A DNA stretch of 35,048 bases, taken from Okeania sp. SIO2C9 (GTDB taxonomy: Bacteria; Cyanobacteriota; Cyanobacteriia; Cyanobacteriales; Microcoleaceae). A model generated the notes under the pieces. That model was not told the DNA's origin. It ran no database searches and saw only the letters and a list, made by a program, of their open reading frames with translations. The stretch spans positions 1-35,048 of the forward strand of contig NZ_JAAHGO010000063.1 of NCBI RefSeq assembly GCF_010672455.1. Direction: 5' to 3'. Positions 24,717-33,365 of this stretch are shown here, in pieces (within the stretch, counting starts at the first letter, position 1; each line of letters opens with the position of its first letter). A program made the position numbers and the translations under genes.

Positions 24717-25148
24717 ATGGCTAAAAAGAAAAATATTGAACCCTTATCTGGGGAAGATTTACTTAAAAAAGTCAAAGACTTAGGTAATCAAAGTAAGGAA
24801 AAGAAGGCGAGAGAATGTGGCTACTACACTGTTACTAAAAATGGTGTTGAACGAGTTAACATGATGAAGTTTTTGAATGCTTTGATTGATGCTGAAGGTA
24901 TTGAATTAGATAGTAAACAGAATGGTAATGGCCGTGGAGGACGCTCTGCTAGCTATCGAATTAGCGTACAATCCAACGGTAATTTACTAATTGGTGCGGC
25001 TTATACTAAAATAATGGAATTAAAGCCAGGAGATGAGTTTGAGATTTCTTTGGGGCGTAAACACATTCACCTACGTCAAGTAGAAGCAGGTGAAGTTGTG
25101 GAAGAAGAGGAAGAAGAAGAAGAAGAAGTATCAGCAGCAACATTTTAA
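24717..25148 (+). CDS. AbrB-family transcriptional regulator (cyAbrB)
   Basis: A 143-residue cyanobacterial AbrB-like DNA-binding protein. Unlike Bacillus AbrB, the swapped-hairpin AbrB domain is C-terminal (about 80-115, LLIGAAYTKIMELKPGDEFEISLGRKHIHLRQV), after a conserved N-terminal region (SGEDLLKKVKDLG, ARECGYYTVTKNGVERVNMMKFLNALIDAEG). cyAbrB proteins tune carbon/nitrogen balance, hydrogenase and nitrogen-regulated genes. Which paralogue this is (cyAbrB1 or 2) is not certain. The protein ends in a run of glutamates encoded by an unstable GAA/GAG microsatellite (about 25099-25127). Confidence 0.92.
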   Translation: MAKKKNIEPLSGEDLLKKVKDLGNQSKEKKARECGYYTVTKNGVERVNMMKFLNALIDAEGIELDSKQNGNGRGGRSASYRISVQSNGNLLIGAAYTKIMELKPGDEFEISLGRKHIHLRQVEAGEVVEEEEEEEEEVSAATF

Positions 25149-25570
25149 GTTAAGACTACATACTTACTTAACATATTCTCTATTTCACTGATTCTCTTCT
25201 CTTCACTTCAAGCATCAAGAACTATAGCTATTGATGCTTGTTGCACCAATAGCTGTACCATCACTTTTTAGTAAATACTTCTTCTTGTCGTTAATGTGTC
25301 AATACTAATTTAGTACCTTCGTAGTATTTCTCTCTCTACAGAATGTAAAGTGTCACAAAGATTGCGGTATATATTGGTTTAATAATGATTGCGTTCACTA
25401 TAAGGAGGCAAATATTTTTTAGTATAGCCAAGCGATCGCCTAAGTTTTAAAAGATACGATCGGGGGTTCTATAAACCGGATTTAGTATTACCTGTATTTC
25501 TCATTAATTTGAGCAAACCTAGTTAACTATCAAATAGCTAACCGCACTTCTAACAATCAAAAACTCAAAC
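25149..25570. other. Gap between convergent cyAbrB and MoxR genes
   Basis: A 10-bp-stem hairpin (CAAGCATCAA at 25209, TTGATGCTTG at 25231) 60 bases after cyAbrB could terminate it, but there is no T-run. A HIP1 site lies near 25431, next to the third copy of the 25-nt repeat. No gene is seen. Confidence 0.45.
25449..25473 (+). repeat. 25-nt dispersed repeat, copy 3
   Basis: AAAAGATACGATCGGGGG followed by TTCTATA, differing by one base from the copy at 373-397. It is followed by AACCGGATTTAGTATT, slightly reminiscent of the ATATCATGTCCGG repeat that adjoins copy 1. Confidence 0.6.
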
Positions 25571-26479
25571 TTAGGAAACCATTACAGAAGTCAGTAATCT
25601 TTCCACAATTGTTTGAGCACGTCTTCCTCCTGCTGGTATCAAACGATGGGAAAGAACATAGGGAGAAAGAAATTTCACATCATCAGGAATAGCGTAATCT
25701 CTTCCAGCAAGAAACCCTAAAGCTTGAGCTGCTCGATGCAAAGCAACTGTTCCACGAGGACTAACACCCAGTGTAACTTCTTCATCTTCCCGCGTTGCTC
25801 TGACTAATCGGAGAATATATTTTTGTAAAGACTCATCTACTTTCACTAGACTGCACAAACGACGCAACTCTTCGACTTCCTCTAAAGTAATACAAGCTTT
25901 TAGTGTACTTAATCCTACTCCCTCAGAAATTCTTTGTAGCATCTGTAACTCTTCAGATTCTGTAGGATAGCCTAATGTCAGAGATAAACTAAAACGATCC
26001 ATTTGTGCTTCCGGCAGTGGAAATGTCCCCTGATATTCAATAGGGTTCTGAGTTGCAATGACAAAAAATGGGTTAGGAACAGAACGCGAAACCCCATCTA
26101 TAGTAACCTGTTTTTCCTCCATTACTTCTAATAGAGCAGACTGAGTACGCGGTGTAGCACGATTAATTTCATCTGTCAATAGTACATTGGCAAACACCGG
26201 ACCTGGTAGAAATTCAAATTTTCCACTGCTAGGGTTCCAAATATTAGTACCAGTAATATCGGTAGGTAGTAAATCAGGAGTACATTGAATTCGCTGAAAC
26301 TTTCCAGCGATCGAATAAGCTAGAGATTTAGCTAATAAAGTCTTACCTACACCGGGAACATCTTCTAAAAGAACATGACCTTCCGAAAGAAGTGCTACTA
26401 ATACTAAGTTAATGGCATCTTCTTTACCAACAATAGTTTGACTAAGATTTTGTTTCAGCTTTTCAATACTTTCTTTCAT
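25571..26479 (-). CDS. MoxR-family AAA+ ATPase
   Basis: A 302-residue MoxR/RavA-type AAA+ ATPase that usually acts as a chaperone for assembling or activating partner complexes, often with von Willebrand factor A or DUF58 proteins. Walker A (DVPGVGKTLLA, 40-50), Walker B (LLTDEINRA, 100-108), the sensor region FVIATQNPIEYQGTFPLPEAQMDRF and the C-terminal lid (ATREDEEVTLGVSPRGTVALHRAAQALGFLAGRDY) are all present. No DUF58 or VWA gene flanks it in this window, so it appears to stand alone. The upstream gap contains repeated TTAACTTAA motifs. Confidence 0.93.
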   Translation of the reverse strand: MKESIEKLKQNLSQTIVGKEDAINLVLVALLSEGHVLLEDVPGVGKTLLAKSLAYSIAGKFQRIQCTPDLLPTDITGTNIWNPSSGKFEFLPGPVFANVLLTDEINRATPRTQSALLEVMEEKQVTIDGVSRSVPNPFFVIATQNPIEYQGTFPLPEAQMDRFSLSLTLGYPTESEELQMLQRISEGVGLSTLKACITLEEVEELRRLCSLVKVDESLQKYILRLVRATREDEEVTLGVSPRGTVALHRAAQALGFLAGRDYAIPDDVKFLSPYVLSHRLIPAGGRRAQTIVERLLTSVMVS

Positions 26480-27508
26480 AAAATTTATGATTTGCTATCT
26501 ATAAATAATTACTTTTATTGCTTTGAGATATAAGTAGGGTAATTTAGCAAATCTAAATATTTAATATTGGGGATATTTTTATGCTATTCTTAGATTACTA
26601 ACTCCAAATTTAATAATATCTCAAATTAATATCTACCTTACAGAAAATTTTAACTTAAATTGAAGTAAATTAACTTAAGTTAATTGGGAAGTGGAGGTTT
26701 GAGATTGGCTGAAAGAGTATTAAAGCTTTTATTTATTCTTATCAAACTAACAAAATATTTTTGTCTGAATTGATATGAACTCAATTCAAATATAGCGATT
26801 ATTGTACTGATGAAGTATAAAGTTTTATATTTTAGGCAACAGAACAGATAAAGAAGAAAAACAGTTGTACTTCACTAAAGTTGAAAAATACTATTTTCGG
26901 TGGCATATTCTTCACAAAGTACTGTCTAGAAGGTAGTTTGGATTAAACTACTACCTAATATTCTTGACCGAACACTCCTTTAATTATCAAATAATCTTAT
27001 ATCTTTGTGATGGCACTACCATAATAATTAATATTTAGTAACAGTAACGTTTGTTAAATAGGTAGGCACTAAAAAAATTAAGTATGTAACAAAAAGTAAA
27101 GTATTTCCTAAGTCTTTTTCCTTCTGCCTTCTACCCTCTGCCTCCCTAAGCACGATAAATTTTAACGCTTACCTACTTAGTTGAATTAATTTTGTCACAA
27201 TAAATATTGGCTGAAAGCCCAAAATATCCTGGCTTCTAACTCCTAAATTAAAACTCTTTCATCAATTGAAAAAATTAACAGACTTATGCAAAAAGTCTGG
27301 CACAATAAACAGCAAAGAGAAACATCATCAAAATTAAGGCCAAAAATTTTATTTTAACAATTTCTTGAAGTTTAATACTTAAAATATTACCTTGATCGCA
27401 CTATTTACATCAGAAAAACTATCAATCAAATTGTAATTAATACGAGAATATAAAAGGAACAGGATTAATTCCTATCCCTTGAATTGAATCTAATTTAACT
27501 ATGAGAAT
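26480..27508. other. 1-kb AT-rich gap without a recognised gene
   Basis: Between MoxR (start at 26479, reverse) and the RRM gene. Notable items are TTAACTTAA at 26650 and 26670, the latter forming a 16-bp perfect palindrome ATTAACTTAAGTTAAT (26669-26684), and a CCTTCTG-type heptamer array (about 27118-27150). No open frame looks coding. Confidence 0.45.
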
Positions 27509-27817
27509 TTAGTAGTCACGAGAGAATTTGTCTCCTCCCCCTTTTCTTGCGCCACCACCAGATGACCCTCGACTTTCTCGTGGCCTGGCCTTATTGACCT
27601 TTAGAGTACGTCCCATCCATTCAGCAGTATCAAGTGCTTCAATGGCTGCTGTCTCTTCATCTTCTGTCTCCATTTCTACAAAAGCAAAGCCCCTGGGACG
27701 ACCAGTCTCACGGTCTGTAGGAACTTGAACTCGTTTAACCGTACCATAATCGGCGAAGACTTCTCTTATATCTTCTTCTTTTGCCTCGTAGGAAAGGTTT
27801 CCAACGTAAACCGACAT
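27509..27817 (-). CDS. RRM RNA-binding protein (cyanobacterial Rbp type)
   Basis: A 102-residue protein with one RNA recognition motif: RNP2 (VYVGNL, 3-8) and RNP1 (RGFAFVEM, about 43-50), followed by a Gly/Arg/Lys-rich tail (ESRGSSGGGARKGGGDKFSRDY). Cyanobacterial Rbp proteins bind RNA and many are cold-induced; some help localise mRNAs of photosynthetic membrane proteins. The start has a strong TGGAGG ribosome site. A promoter-like sequence about 125 bases upstream implies a leader of about 120 nt, a common feature of cold-regulated rbp genes. Confidence 0.93.
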   Translation of the reverse strand: MSVYVGNLSYEAKEEDIREVFADYGTVKRVQVPTDRETGRPRGFAFVEMETEDEETAAIEALDTAEWMGRTLKVNKARPRESRGSSGGGARKGGGDKFSRDY

Positions 27818-27942
27818 AATTGACCTCCAAAATTAAATGCAATCTAGAGAGATTTCGGAAGGCCAGCAATGCCAGATGAAACATCACAAAAAAGCTCACC
27901 ACTGAAAGCAAAAACTGTAACCTATACCTATTCTCGAACTAG

Positions 27943-27971
27943 ATTATATCATAGACAGTTTTGGCTAAGAA
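27943..27971 (-). promoter_or_regulatory. Predicted rbp promoter
   Basis: On the reverse strand a perfect TATAAT (27943-27948) lies 17 bases after a weak -35 TTCTTA (27966-27971). This would start transcription near 27936 and leave a leader of about 120 nt before the RRM gene. Confidence 0.45.
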
Positions 27972-28246
27972 TTATACAGATTAAAACTTTAGTCCAACTT
28001 GAAAACTACCAGTAAAACTTTTTAGATTTTAGCTACATAGAAGTTTGATGAAATGTCTAGGCTAAATTATTCATCAAATTTTACCAATTAAACAGGAATG
28101 CTATATTTTTTTTAGCTTTGCATAATTGATTGTTGATATGTTCGACCAATAATGAATTCAAAAGCAATGATCAATTAAAGTGATACAACATTTACTCATA
28201 ACTCAATTATTTTCCATTGAGACAACTACATTCTTGTACATTATAT
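27972..28246. other. AT-rich spacer after ribF
   Basis: Together with the rbp leader this makes a 429-base gap between the ribF stop and the rbp start. No gene, repeat or clear terminator was recognised. Confidence 0.4.
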
Positions 28247-29332
28247 TTATTTAGTATTACTGATAAGTATACTTCTAGCAATTGCACAGTCTTCTTGAAT
28301 CTTCGCTTTTAGTAAATCTAAAGAAGCAAATTTTTGTTCAGGTCTTAAAAACTCGATCAAATTTACTTTTAGAGTCTGACCATATAAGTCTCCAGACCAA
28401 TTTAACAAGTGAATTTCTGTAGTCGGGTGTAGACCATTTAATGTGGGGCGACAGCCAATATTCATTACTCCTAAGTGTGGGCGATCGCCAGAATCATTTT
28501 CCTGAAGTTGCTTCTGCTCAAAGATATAGACCTCTACAGCATACACTCCAAAACGAGGCAAAAATTTTTGTGGCGGTAGCTGTAGATTAGCTGTAGGAAA
28601 TCCTAAAGTTCTACCTAATTTTTGCCCTTCTACCACCTGACCGACTAAACTGTAGGGACGACCTAATAAACGATTGGATTTTTTTAGGTCTCCTTGCTCA
28701 AGAGCTTGGCGAATTATAGAACTGCTAATACGTTCTCCATTTTCACAAGTGTATAGAGGTACAATAGCAGCTTCTATATTATATTTAGCTGCAATAGTCT
28801 GTAAATCTGTTGCTTTTCCTGCTCTGTTTCGTCCAAAGCGGAAGTCCCATCCTACACTTACTTTACTTGCTTTTAAGTGTTTTACCAAAATTTTTTCTAC
28901 AAATTCAGTAGGAGTTAAATTTGCCAATTCTTGGTCAAATGGCAGTAGTACTACTTGTTCTACTCCCATCTGTTGAAAAAGAGCTAATTTTTCATCTACT
29001 GGAGCTAACAATTTTTTTGGCTTTCCACTAAAAAACTCTTGGGGATGAGGGTTAAAAGTGACAACAGTTGAATAAATTTTTGGCTCTTGGCAATCATCAT
29101 TTTTGTCCAATTCACTTTGGTAATACCATGATGAATTTAATAATTGAAGCTTTGTGTCTTTGTCTACTTCTGTATCTGTTTGTGATGGATAAACATAAAG
29201 TGAATTTTTTCTAGTATCTAATTTTAAAGTTGGTTGAACTACTTGCCTATGTCCTCGATGTAAACCATCAAAGTTTCCCAAGGCAACGGTAGTTGGAGTT
29301 AGTACTGTAGCTAAAGAAGAAGTTACCCACAC
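28247..29332 (-). CDS. ribF: Bifunctional riboflavin kinase / FAD synthetase
   Basis: Makes FMN from riboflavin and FAD from FMN. The N-terminal adenylyltransferase domain carries LGNFDGLHRGHRQVV (18-32), TFNPHPQEFF (92-101) and ISSSIIRQALEQGD (202-215). The C-terminal kinase domain carries GRTLGFPTANL (240-250) and NIGCRPTLNG (291-300). At 361 residues it is about 30-50 longer than usual. The extra length is a polar, low-complexity insert (about 38-87) between the HxGH nucleotide-binding loop and the TFNPHP strand. No frameshift is visible, so the insert is probably a tolerated surface loop. Confidence 0.95.
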   Translation of the reverse strand: MWVTSSLATVLTPTTVALGNFDGLHRGHRQVVQPTLKLDTRKNSLYVYPSQTDTEVDKDTKLQLLNSSWYYQSELDKNDDCQEPKIYSTVVTFNPHPQEFFSGKPKKLLAPVDEKLALFQQMGVEQVVLLPFDQELANLTPTEFVEKILVKHLKASKVSVGWDFRFGRNRAGKATDLQTIAAKYNIEAAIVPLYTCENGERISSSIIRQALEQGDLKKSNRLLGRPYSLVGQVVEGQKLGRTLGFPTANLQLPPQKFLPRFGVYAVEVYIFEQKQLQENDSGDRPHLGVMNIGCRPTLNGLHPTTEIHLLNWSGDLYGQTLKVNLIEFLRPEQKFASLDLLKAKIQEDCAIARSILISNTK

Positions 29333-29433
29333 ACCTTATATTTTCATTGATTGAATTATTTTTTACTACATTTAATCTTTTTCATCTATATTTTTTGTCA
29401 GCTTACTCACAAAATTAACATTAAGCTAAAGTT

Positions 29434-30336
29434 TCAGCTTTTTTTGGAGTATTTTAATGCTGAATTATTCTCTTCAGTATTGCTTGGAGGAATTAATTGA
29501 ATTGACAAACCTTCTCTTGCCATCAAACTATTAGGAAATTTTTCTGCTACTTGCTCCCCTACTTTATCTAAGAAATCATCATTATGTATAGGGTCATGGT
29601 GAAAAATCACTAATTTTTTAACTTGAGCAGCTTTAGCAATTTTTACAGCCTCCTGCCAAGTTGAATGTCCCCAACCTATTTTACTAGACTTGTCCGAATA
29701 ATATTCTTCATCTGTATAGGTAGCGTCGTAGATTAATACATCTGCTTGACGAGCCAAAAATAAAACATTTTCATCAAAGCGATCGGGAAAATGTTCTGTG
29801 TCAGTAACATAAGCTGCAGCATATCCTTGCCAGTTTATACGATATCCTACTGCTTCTCCAGGGTGGTTGAGCAAAGCATTTTCTACAACTATATCACCAA
29901 TTTTAATTGGCTGACTTATTTCCAAATCGAAAAACTTAAGTTCGGCCCCCATAATTTGCAAAGGCACAGGAAAATTAGGGTTAAGCATTTGGTCATTAAG
30001 CCTCTGTTGAATAGTAGCTCCATTGGGAGCAACCACTCCATATATATAGAAACGATTATTTTTTACAAAAGCAGGTGTAAAAAAAGGAAAGCCTTGAATA
30101 TGATCCCAGTGGGTATGGGTAAAGAACATATGGGCTTCTACGGGCATTTGAGACATCAGGGATTGACCTAAAACTCTTAGGCCAGTTCCACCATCAAAAA
30201 TCAGGCGATGTCCAGCAACTCGCACTTCTAGGCAAGGAGTGTTACCTCCATATCTTACTGTTTCTGCTCCGGGAGAAGCAATACTACCTCTTACGCCCCA
30301 AAATTGAACTGTGAATTGATTTTGTTTAACCGACAT
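29434..30336 (-). CDS. Metallo-beta-lactamase-fold hydrolase
   Basis: A 300-residue MBL-fold protein. The metal-binding HxHxDH is at 74-79 (THTHWDHIQGF), followed by a downstream His (LLNHPGEAVGYRI), an Asp (VTDTEHFPD) and FHHDPIHND near the C-terminus. The opening FWGVRGSIASPGAETVRYGGNTPCLEV and VFDGGTG-type loop (IFDGGTGLR, 46-54) are typical of the phosphodiesterase-like group that includes phosphoribosyl 1,2-cyclic phosphate phosphodiesterase PhnP and class II cyclic nucleotide phosphodiesterases. The substrate is not assignable. It lies about 100 bp upstream of ribF on the same strand. Confidence 0.88.
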   Translation of the reverse strand: MSVKQNQFTVQFWGVRGSIASPGAETVRYGGNTPCLEVRVAGHRLIFDGGTGLRVLGQSLMSQMPVEAHMFFTHTHWDHIQGFPFFTPAFVKNNRFYIYGVVAPNGATIQQRLNDQMLNPNFPVPLQIMGAELKFFDLEISQPIKIGDIVVENALLNHPGEAVGYRINWQGYAAAYVTDTEHFPDRFDENVLFLARQADVLIYDATYTDEEYYSDKSSKIGWGHSTWQEAVKIAKAAQVKKLVIFHHDPIHNDDFLDKVGEQVAEKFPNSLMAREGLSIQLIPPSNTEENNSALKYSKKS

Positions 30337-31520
30337 GAGTTTTATTGCAGAATTTCTTGAGTAAGTCCATCGAGGAGATTTTACTTATGAGTCAAATTTT
30401 TGCCATAATAAAATGGCTTAATTTTTAAGTTTAATGATATACTTTAATATATTTTAACTGTTTCCTAAATGAATCTAGCAAAGTTTTGGGTGTAAAGAGG
30501 GTGGAAGATGAAAGTTAGGATTTTTAGTTCTGCTGATATTAAATGACTCGCGTAATTTTTATCGGCCATTTTCTACATCTACAGATTATTTAGAATTCTA
30601 CTATTGTAATAACTTAGTAAATAAATTTTGACAGTAAAGTTTTTTTATCTACTCAACGCTTTTCAACCTACTTCTGTATCAAGAGTTTAACTTTTACGCT
30701 CCTGAAATTAATTTTTGAACGTGGCATCTACACAGCTTCTAATTGTTTCAAATTTTTTTAGTATTTATTTCATTCCTGTTTTTAGTGAAGATTGCAAGTA
30801 AACACAATATTAATCTCTAGATTTCCACTAACATACCAAACTACTATAGCAATATTTTATGAAACTGGTATAATTACTTAGTACAGGATTGCGGAAATAA
30901 CTTACCAGTTAAAAAATCCTAAAACAATTACAAATCAAAAATGATTGACTGTCAAATGTGCGTCTTATATTCTGAGGAAACCTCGCCAATTAGCACTCGC
31001 TTTTAAATGCATGATTTTTAATTTCCGCATAGCTGAACTAGAGCAATTAGAAATGAGGATAATTTTCTTGTTTGTTAAATCAAGCTTTGTCTAGAGAAAT
31101 TAGATTTTTTTTATCTATTTTTGCTAACTTTGTCCTAAATTATGTTCATTGTTCTTAATTTACTTATTGCCAGCCATAAGTTTTTTGGCAGGTAATCCGA
31201 ATTGCTTTTGAGATACTATTTGTCAAATTACTATTAAGAGATTATGGATAGAAATTTATATAAAAGTGGGAAGAAGTCCAAGGATTGAAATAAACATAAA
31301 AGAGTAGTGTATCGGTATTCAAACTCGATGGGTTATGCTCACAAATAAAAAGTATAATTGTATTTTCATATCGCTCCCATATTCCCTGTTTCCTTTTTTA
31401 TATTTTATGATACATTCAACCTCTGACAGACATAGCTAATACCATTTATCAAAAACTTTTTTACCTGTATTTTTAGTAGGGGAGTATTCAAGAATTAATA
31501 ATTAATAATTAATTATTAAT

Positions 31521-31648
31521 TATTACCGAAAAATTCTGGGTATGCGCCTCCCCTTTTAAGGGGATAAAAAAAGAGAATATTTCAGATTTCAAGCCTCCTT
31601 ATTGCAGAGGTACTGATAACTGATAACTGATAACTGATAACTGAAATG
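31521..31648 (+). repeat. Composite dispersed repeat, copy 4 (most complete)
   Basis: In order: TATTACCGAAAAATTCTGGG, GCGCCTCCCC, the perfect hairpin CCCCTTTTAAGGGG, ATAAAAAAAG, GAATATTTCAGATTTCAAGC, CTCCTTATTGCAGAGG, and five ACTGATA-type heptamers ending ACTGAAATG. It is used here as the reference copy. Confidence 0.75.
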
Positions 31649-31740
31649 ACCTCTCCTTGAAAATAAGAAGATTGACTCAAAGAAAGTTTTTTCTTGTTTC
31701 TGCTTTAAAAGAGAGGCTTTAAACCTTAATTATTCGGTCA
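31649..31740 (-). repeat. Type-B dispersed repeat, copy 2
   Basis: On the reverse strand it starts TTGACCGAATAATTAAGG, includes GCCTCTCTTTTAAAG, and ends TCAATCTTCTTATTTTCAAG then GAGAGGT, matching the copy at 7491-7585. It shares its first third with the composite repeats and abuts copy 4 head-outward. Confidence 0.6.
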
Positions 31741-31919
31741 ACATAAAAATAATATACATTCGCTGGCTAATAATTACTCAAAACGTTGTTGAATCCTGTC
31801 ATTATTTAATCATTGAAGTTTTGTATAAGAATAGCATTATTTTTGATAAATGGCATAAAAAACTAAAACTAGAATATACAAGATTCTTTGTACTGCTATA
31901 GTTATGAGGACTTTATTTA

Positions 31920-32825
31920 ATGTCTCGCTCTAGAATTTTTACATGGCGATCACTGTTGACTATTAGCATAGTTTTCTGCTTGGTTTTACTACTAACAATT
32001 ACTACTATACTTGCTGTTATTCGTCCACCTCGAACTAACACTAATTTATTACTATTTCCAGGTATTATTTATCAAAGATTTGCCTTTTCTCAACCACGCC
32101 CGGTCATGATTCATGTTGTAACTATAGCTCTGAACACCCCTGGAGTAAAAGCATTAGTCACACCAAGAATTTCTACTTCTCCAGATCTGAAAATTCGTGC
32201 CCGCACCACTTCTGAATTTGTCAATGAATTTGATTTACAACTAGCAATAAATGCCAATTTTTTCTCCCCCTTTTATGAAAAGACACCTTGGGATTTTTAC
32301 CCTAAAAGTGGTGATTTAGTTAATGTAGTTGGGCGGGCAATATCTAATGGTGATGATTACTCTATAATTGATAGAAACTGGCCGACTTTATGTTTGAGTG
32401 TTAATAATTATGCTCAAATATCAGATAACTCTATTTGTTCAGCTCAAACTATTCAAGCTATCTCTGGTAATTTAATTTTAGTTGCTAATGGTCAAGCAGT
32501 TACTCTGCCAAAAAATTCACCTTTGAATCAAAAACCCTATCCACGGACAGCAGTAGCAATTAATCAAACAGGAGATAAATTATGGTTAATCTTAGTTGAT
32601 GGTAAACAGCCTTTTTATAGTAATGGTGTTACTTTGGCAGAATTAACTGAATTTATTATTAATTTAGGTGCTGATAAAGCATTAAATTTAGATGGTGGTG
32701 GTTCAACAACTTTAGTAGTAAATTCTAATTCCCAAGCTAAATTATTAAATTCACCAATTCATACTCTTGTACCTATGCGTGAACGTTCAATTGCTAACCA
32801 TTTAGGATTTTATGCTCTACCTTAG
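31920..32825 (+). CDS. Phosphodiester glycosidase (NAGPA-domain) family protein
   Basis: A 301-residue protein with an N-terminal membrane anchor or uncleaved signal (about 9-34) and an outside-facing NAGPA/DUF2233 domain, related to the enzyme that uncovers mannose-6-phosphate by removing N-acetylglucosamine and to bacterial exopolysaccharide-linked homologues. Visible family segments are LAINANFFSPF, RTAVAINQTGDKLWLILVDGK, FYSNGVTLAELTEFIINLGADKALNLDGGGSTTLVV and PMRERSIANHLGFY. The natural bacterial substrate is generally unknown. The ATG at 31920 gives a clean signal-anchor N-terminus (MSRSRIFTWRSLLTIS). Confidence 0.88.
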   Translation: MSRSRIFTWRSLLTISIVFCLVLLLTITTILAVIRPPRTNTNLLLFPGIIYQRFAFSQPRPVMIHVVTIALNTPGVKALVTPRISTSPDLKIRARTTSEFVNEFDLQLAINANFFSPFYEKTPWDFYPKSGDLVNVVGRAISNGDDYSIIDRNWPTLCLSVNNYAQISDNSICSAQTIQAISGNLILVANGQAVTLPKNSPLNQKPYPRTAVAINQTGDKLWLILVDGKQPFYSNGVTLAELTEFIINLGADKALNLDGGGSTTLVVNSNSQAKLLNSPIHTLVPMRERSIANHLGFYALP

Positions 32826-33365
32826 ACCAGTTTGATAAATATTTGCTACAAATAGATAGGCTATTTCTTCGGAGTAAACCCACACCTAACCCCTCCTAAG
32901 AGGGGAAGTCAGGAGTCGTATGGGAATGGCTTCGCTATAATTTTTTAGGTCGTAACTTATCTTGTTTGTCAAAGGGACATTATATATAAAGCCTTTTAAT
33001 CACCCACATGATTCATAACATTCTTTTTTGTAATTGGTATTAGACCGGAAATAGAGAAAAAAATTGAATATTTTTCCCTTAACTAAGTCCTGACTACTAC
33101 TTGCTAAAAATTATTGTAGTAATATTTTTTGAAAGTGTTATGAACCAGATATGAAATGATTGAAGAAGAAAGAAGGAAGGACTGAAGTTGGAAAAAGAAA
33201 AAAGTGGATGGGGAATACTCAAATAAGCAGCTCTGCTCGACGGAACTCCAACAAACTTGTAGACACTGCAGGTCAGGTGTGGGGTATTAAACCTTTAAAA
33301 AAAAGATAATGTTATAGTAAGTTTAGAAAAAAATCTCACAAAAACAAATAATAATCACCTATATT
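32826..33365. other. Spacer before the ArsB-like gene
   Basis: Contains a common GC-rich interspersed hairpin (ACCCCTCCTAAGAGGGG, about 32888-32904; related sequences near 19665-19692 and 21820-21840) and AT-rich unique sequence. No operator of the ArsR type was recognised. Confidence 0.4.

Larger units (their letters stand above)
30337..31919. other. 1.6-kb non-coding, repeat-bearing region
   Basis: Very AT-rich. From 30337 to about 31480 I see no gene, RNA or clear repeat. From about 31490 there is an AATTAAT heptamer-like array, composite repeat copy 4 (31521-31648) and, directly abutting in the opposite orientation, type-B repeat copy 2 (31649-31740). The last 180 bases should hold the promoter of the next gene. 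Confidence 0.45.

Noticed and set aside
31614-31648. Heptamer arrays as a possible CRISPR
   Set aside because: The units are contiguous 7-mers without spacers, and no cas gene is present.
32888-32904. GC-rich ACCCCTCC/GAGGGG hairpin as a terminator for the glycosidase gene
   Set aside because: There is no T-run, and similar sequences near 19665 and 21820 show it is a common interspersed repeat.
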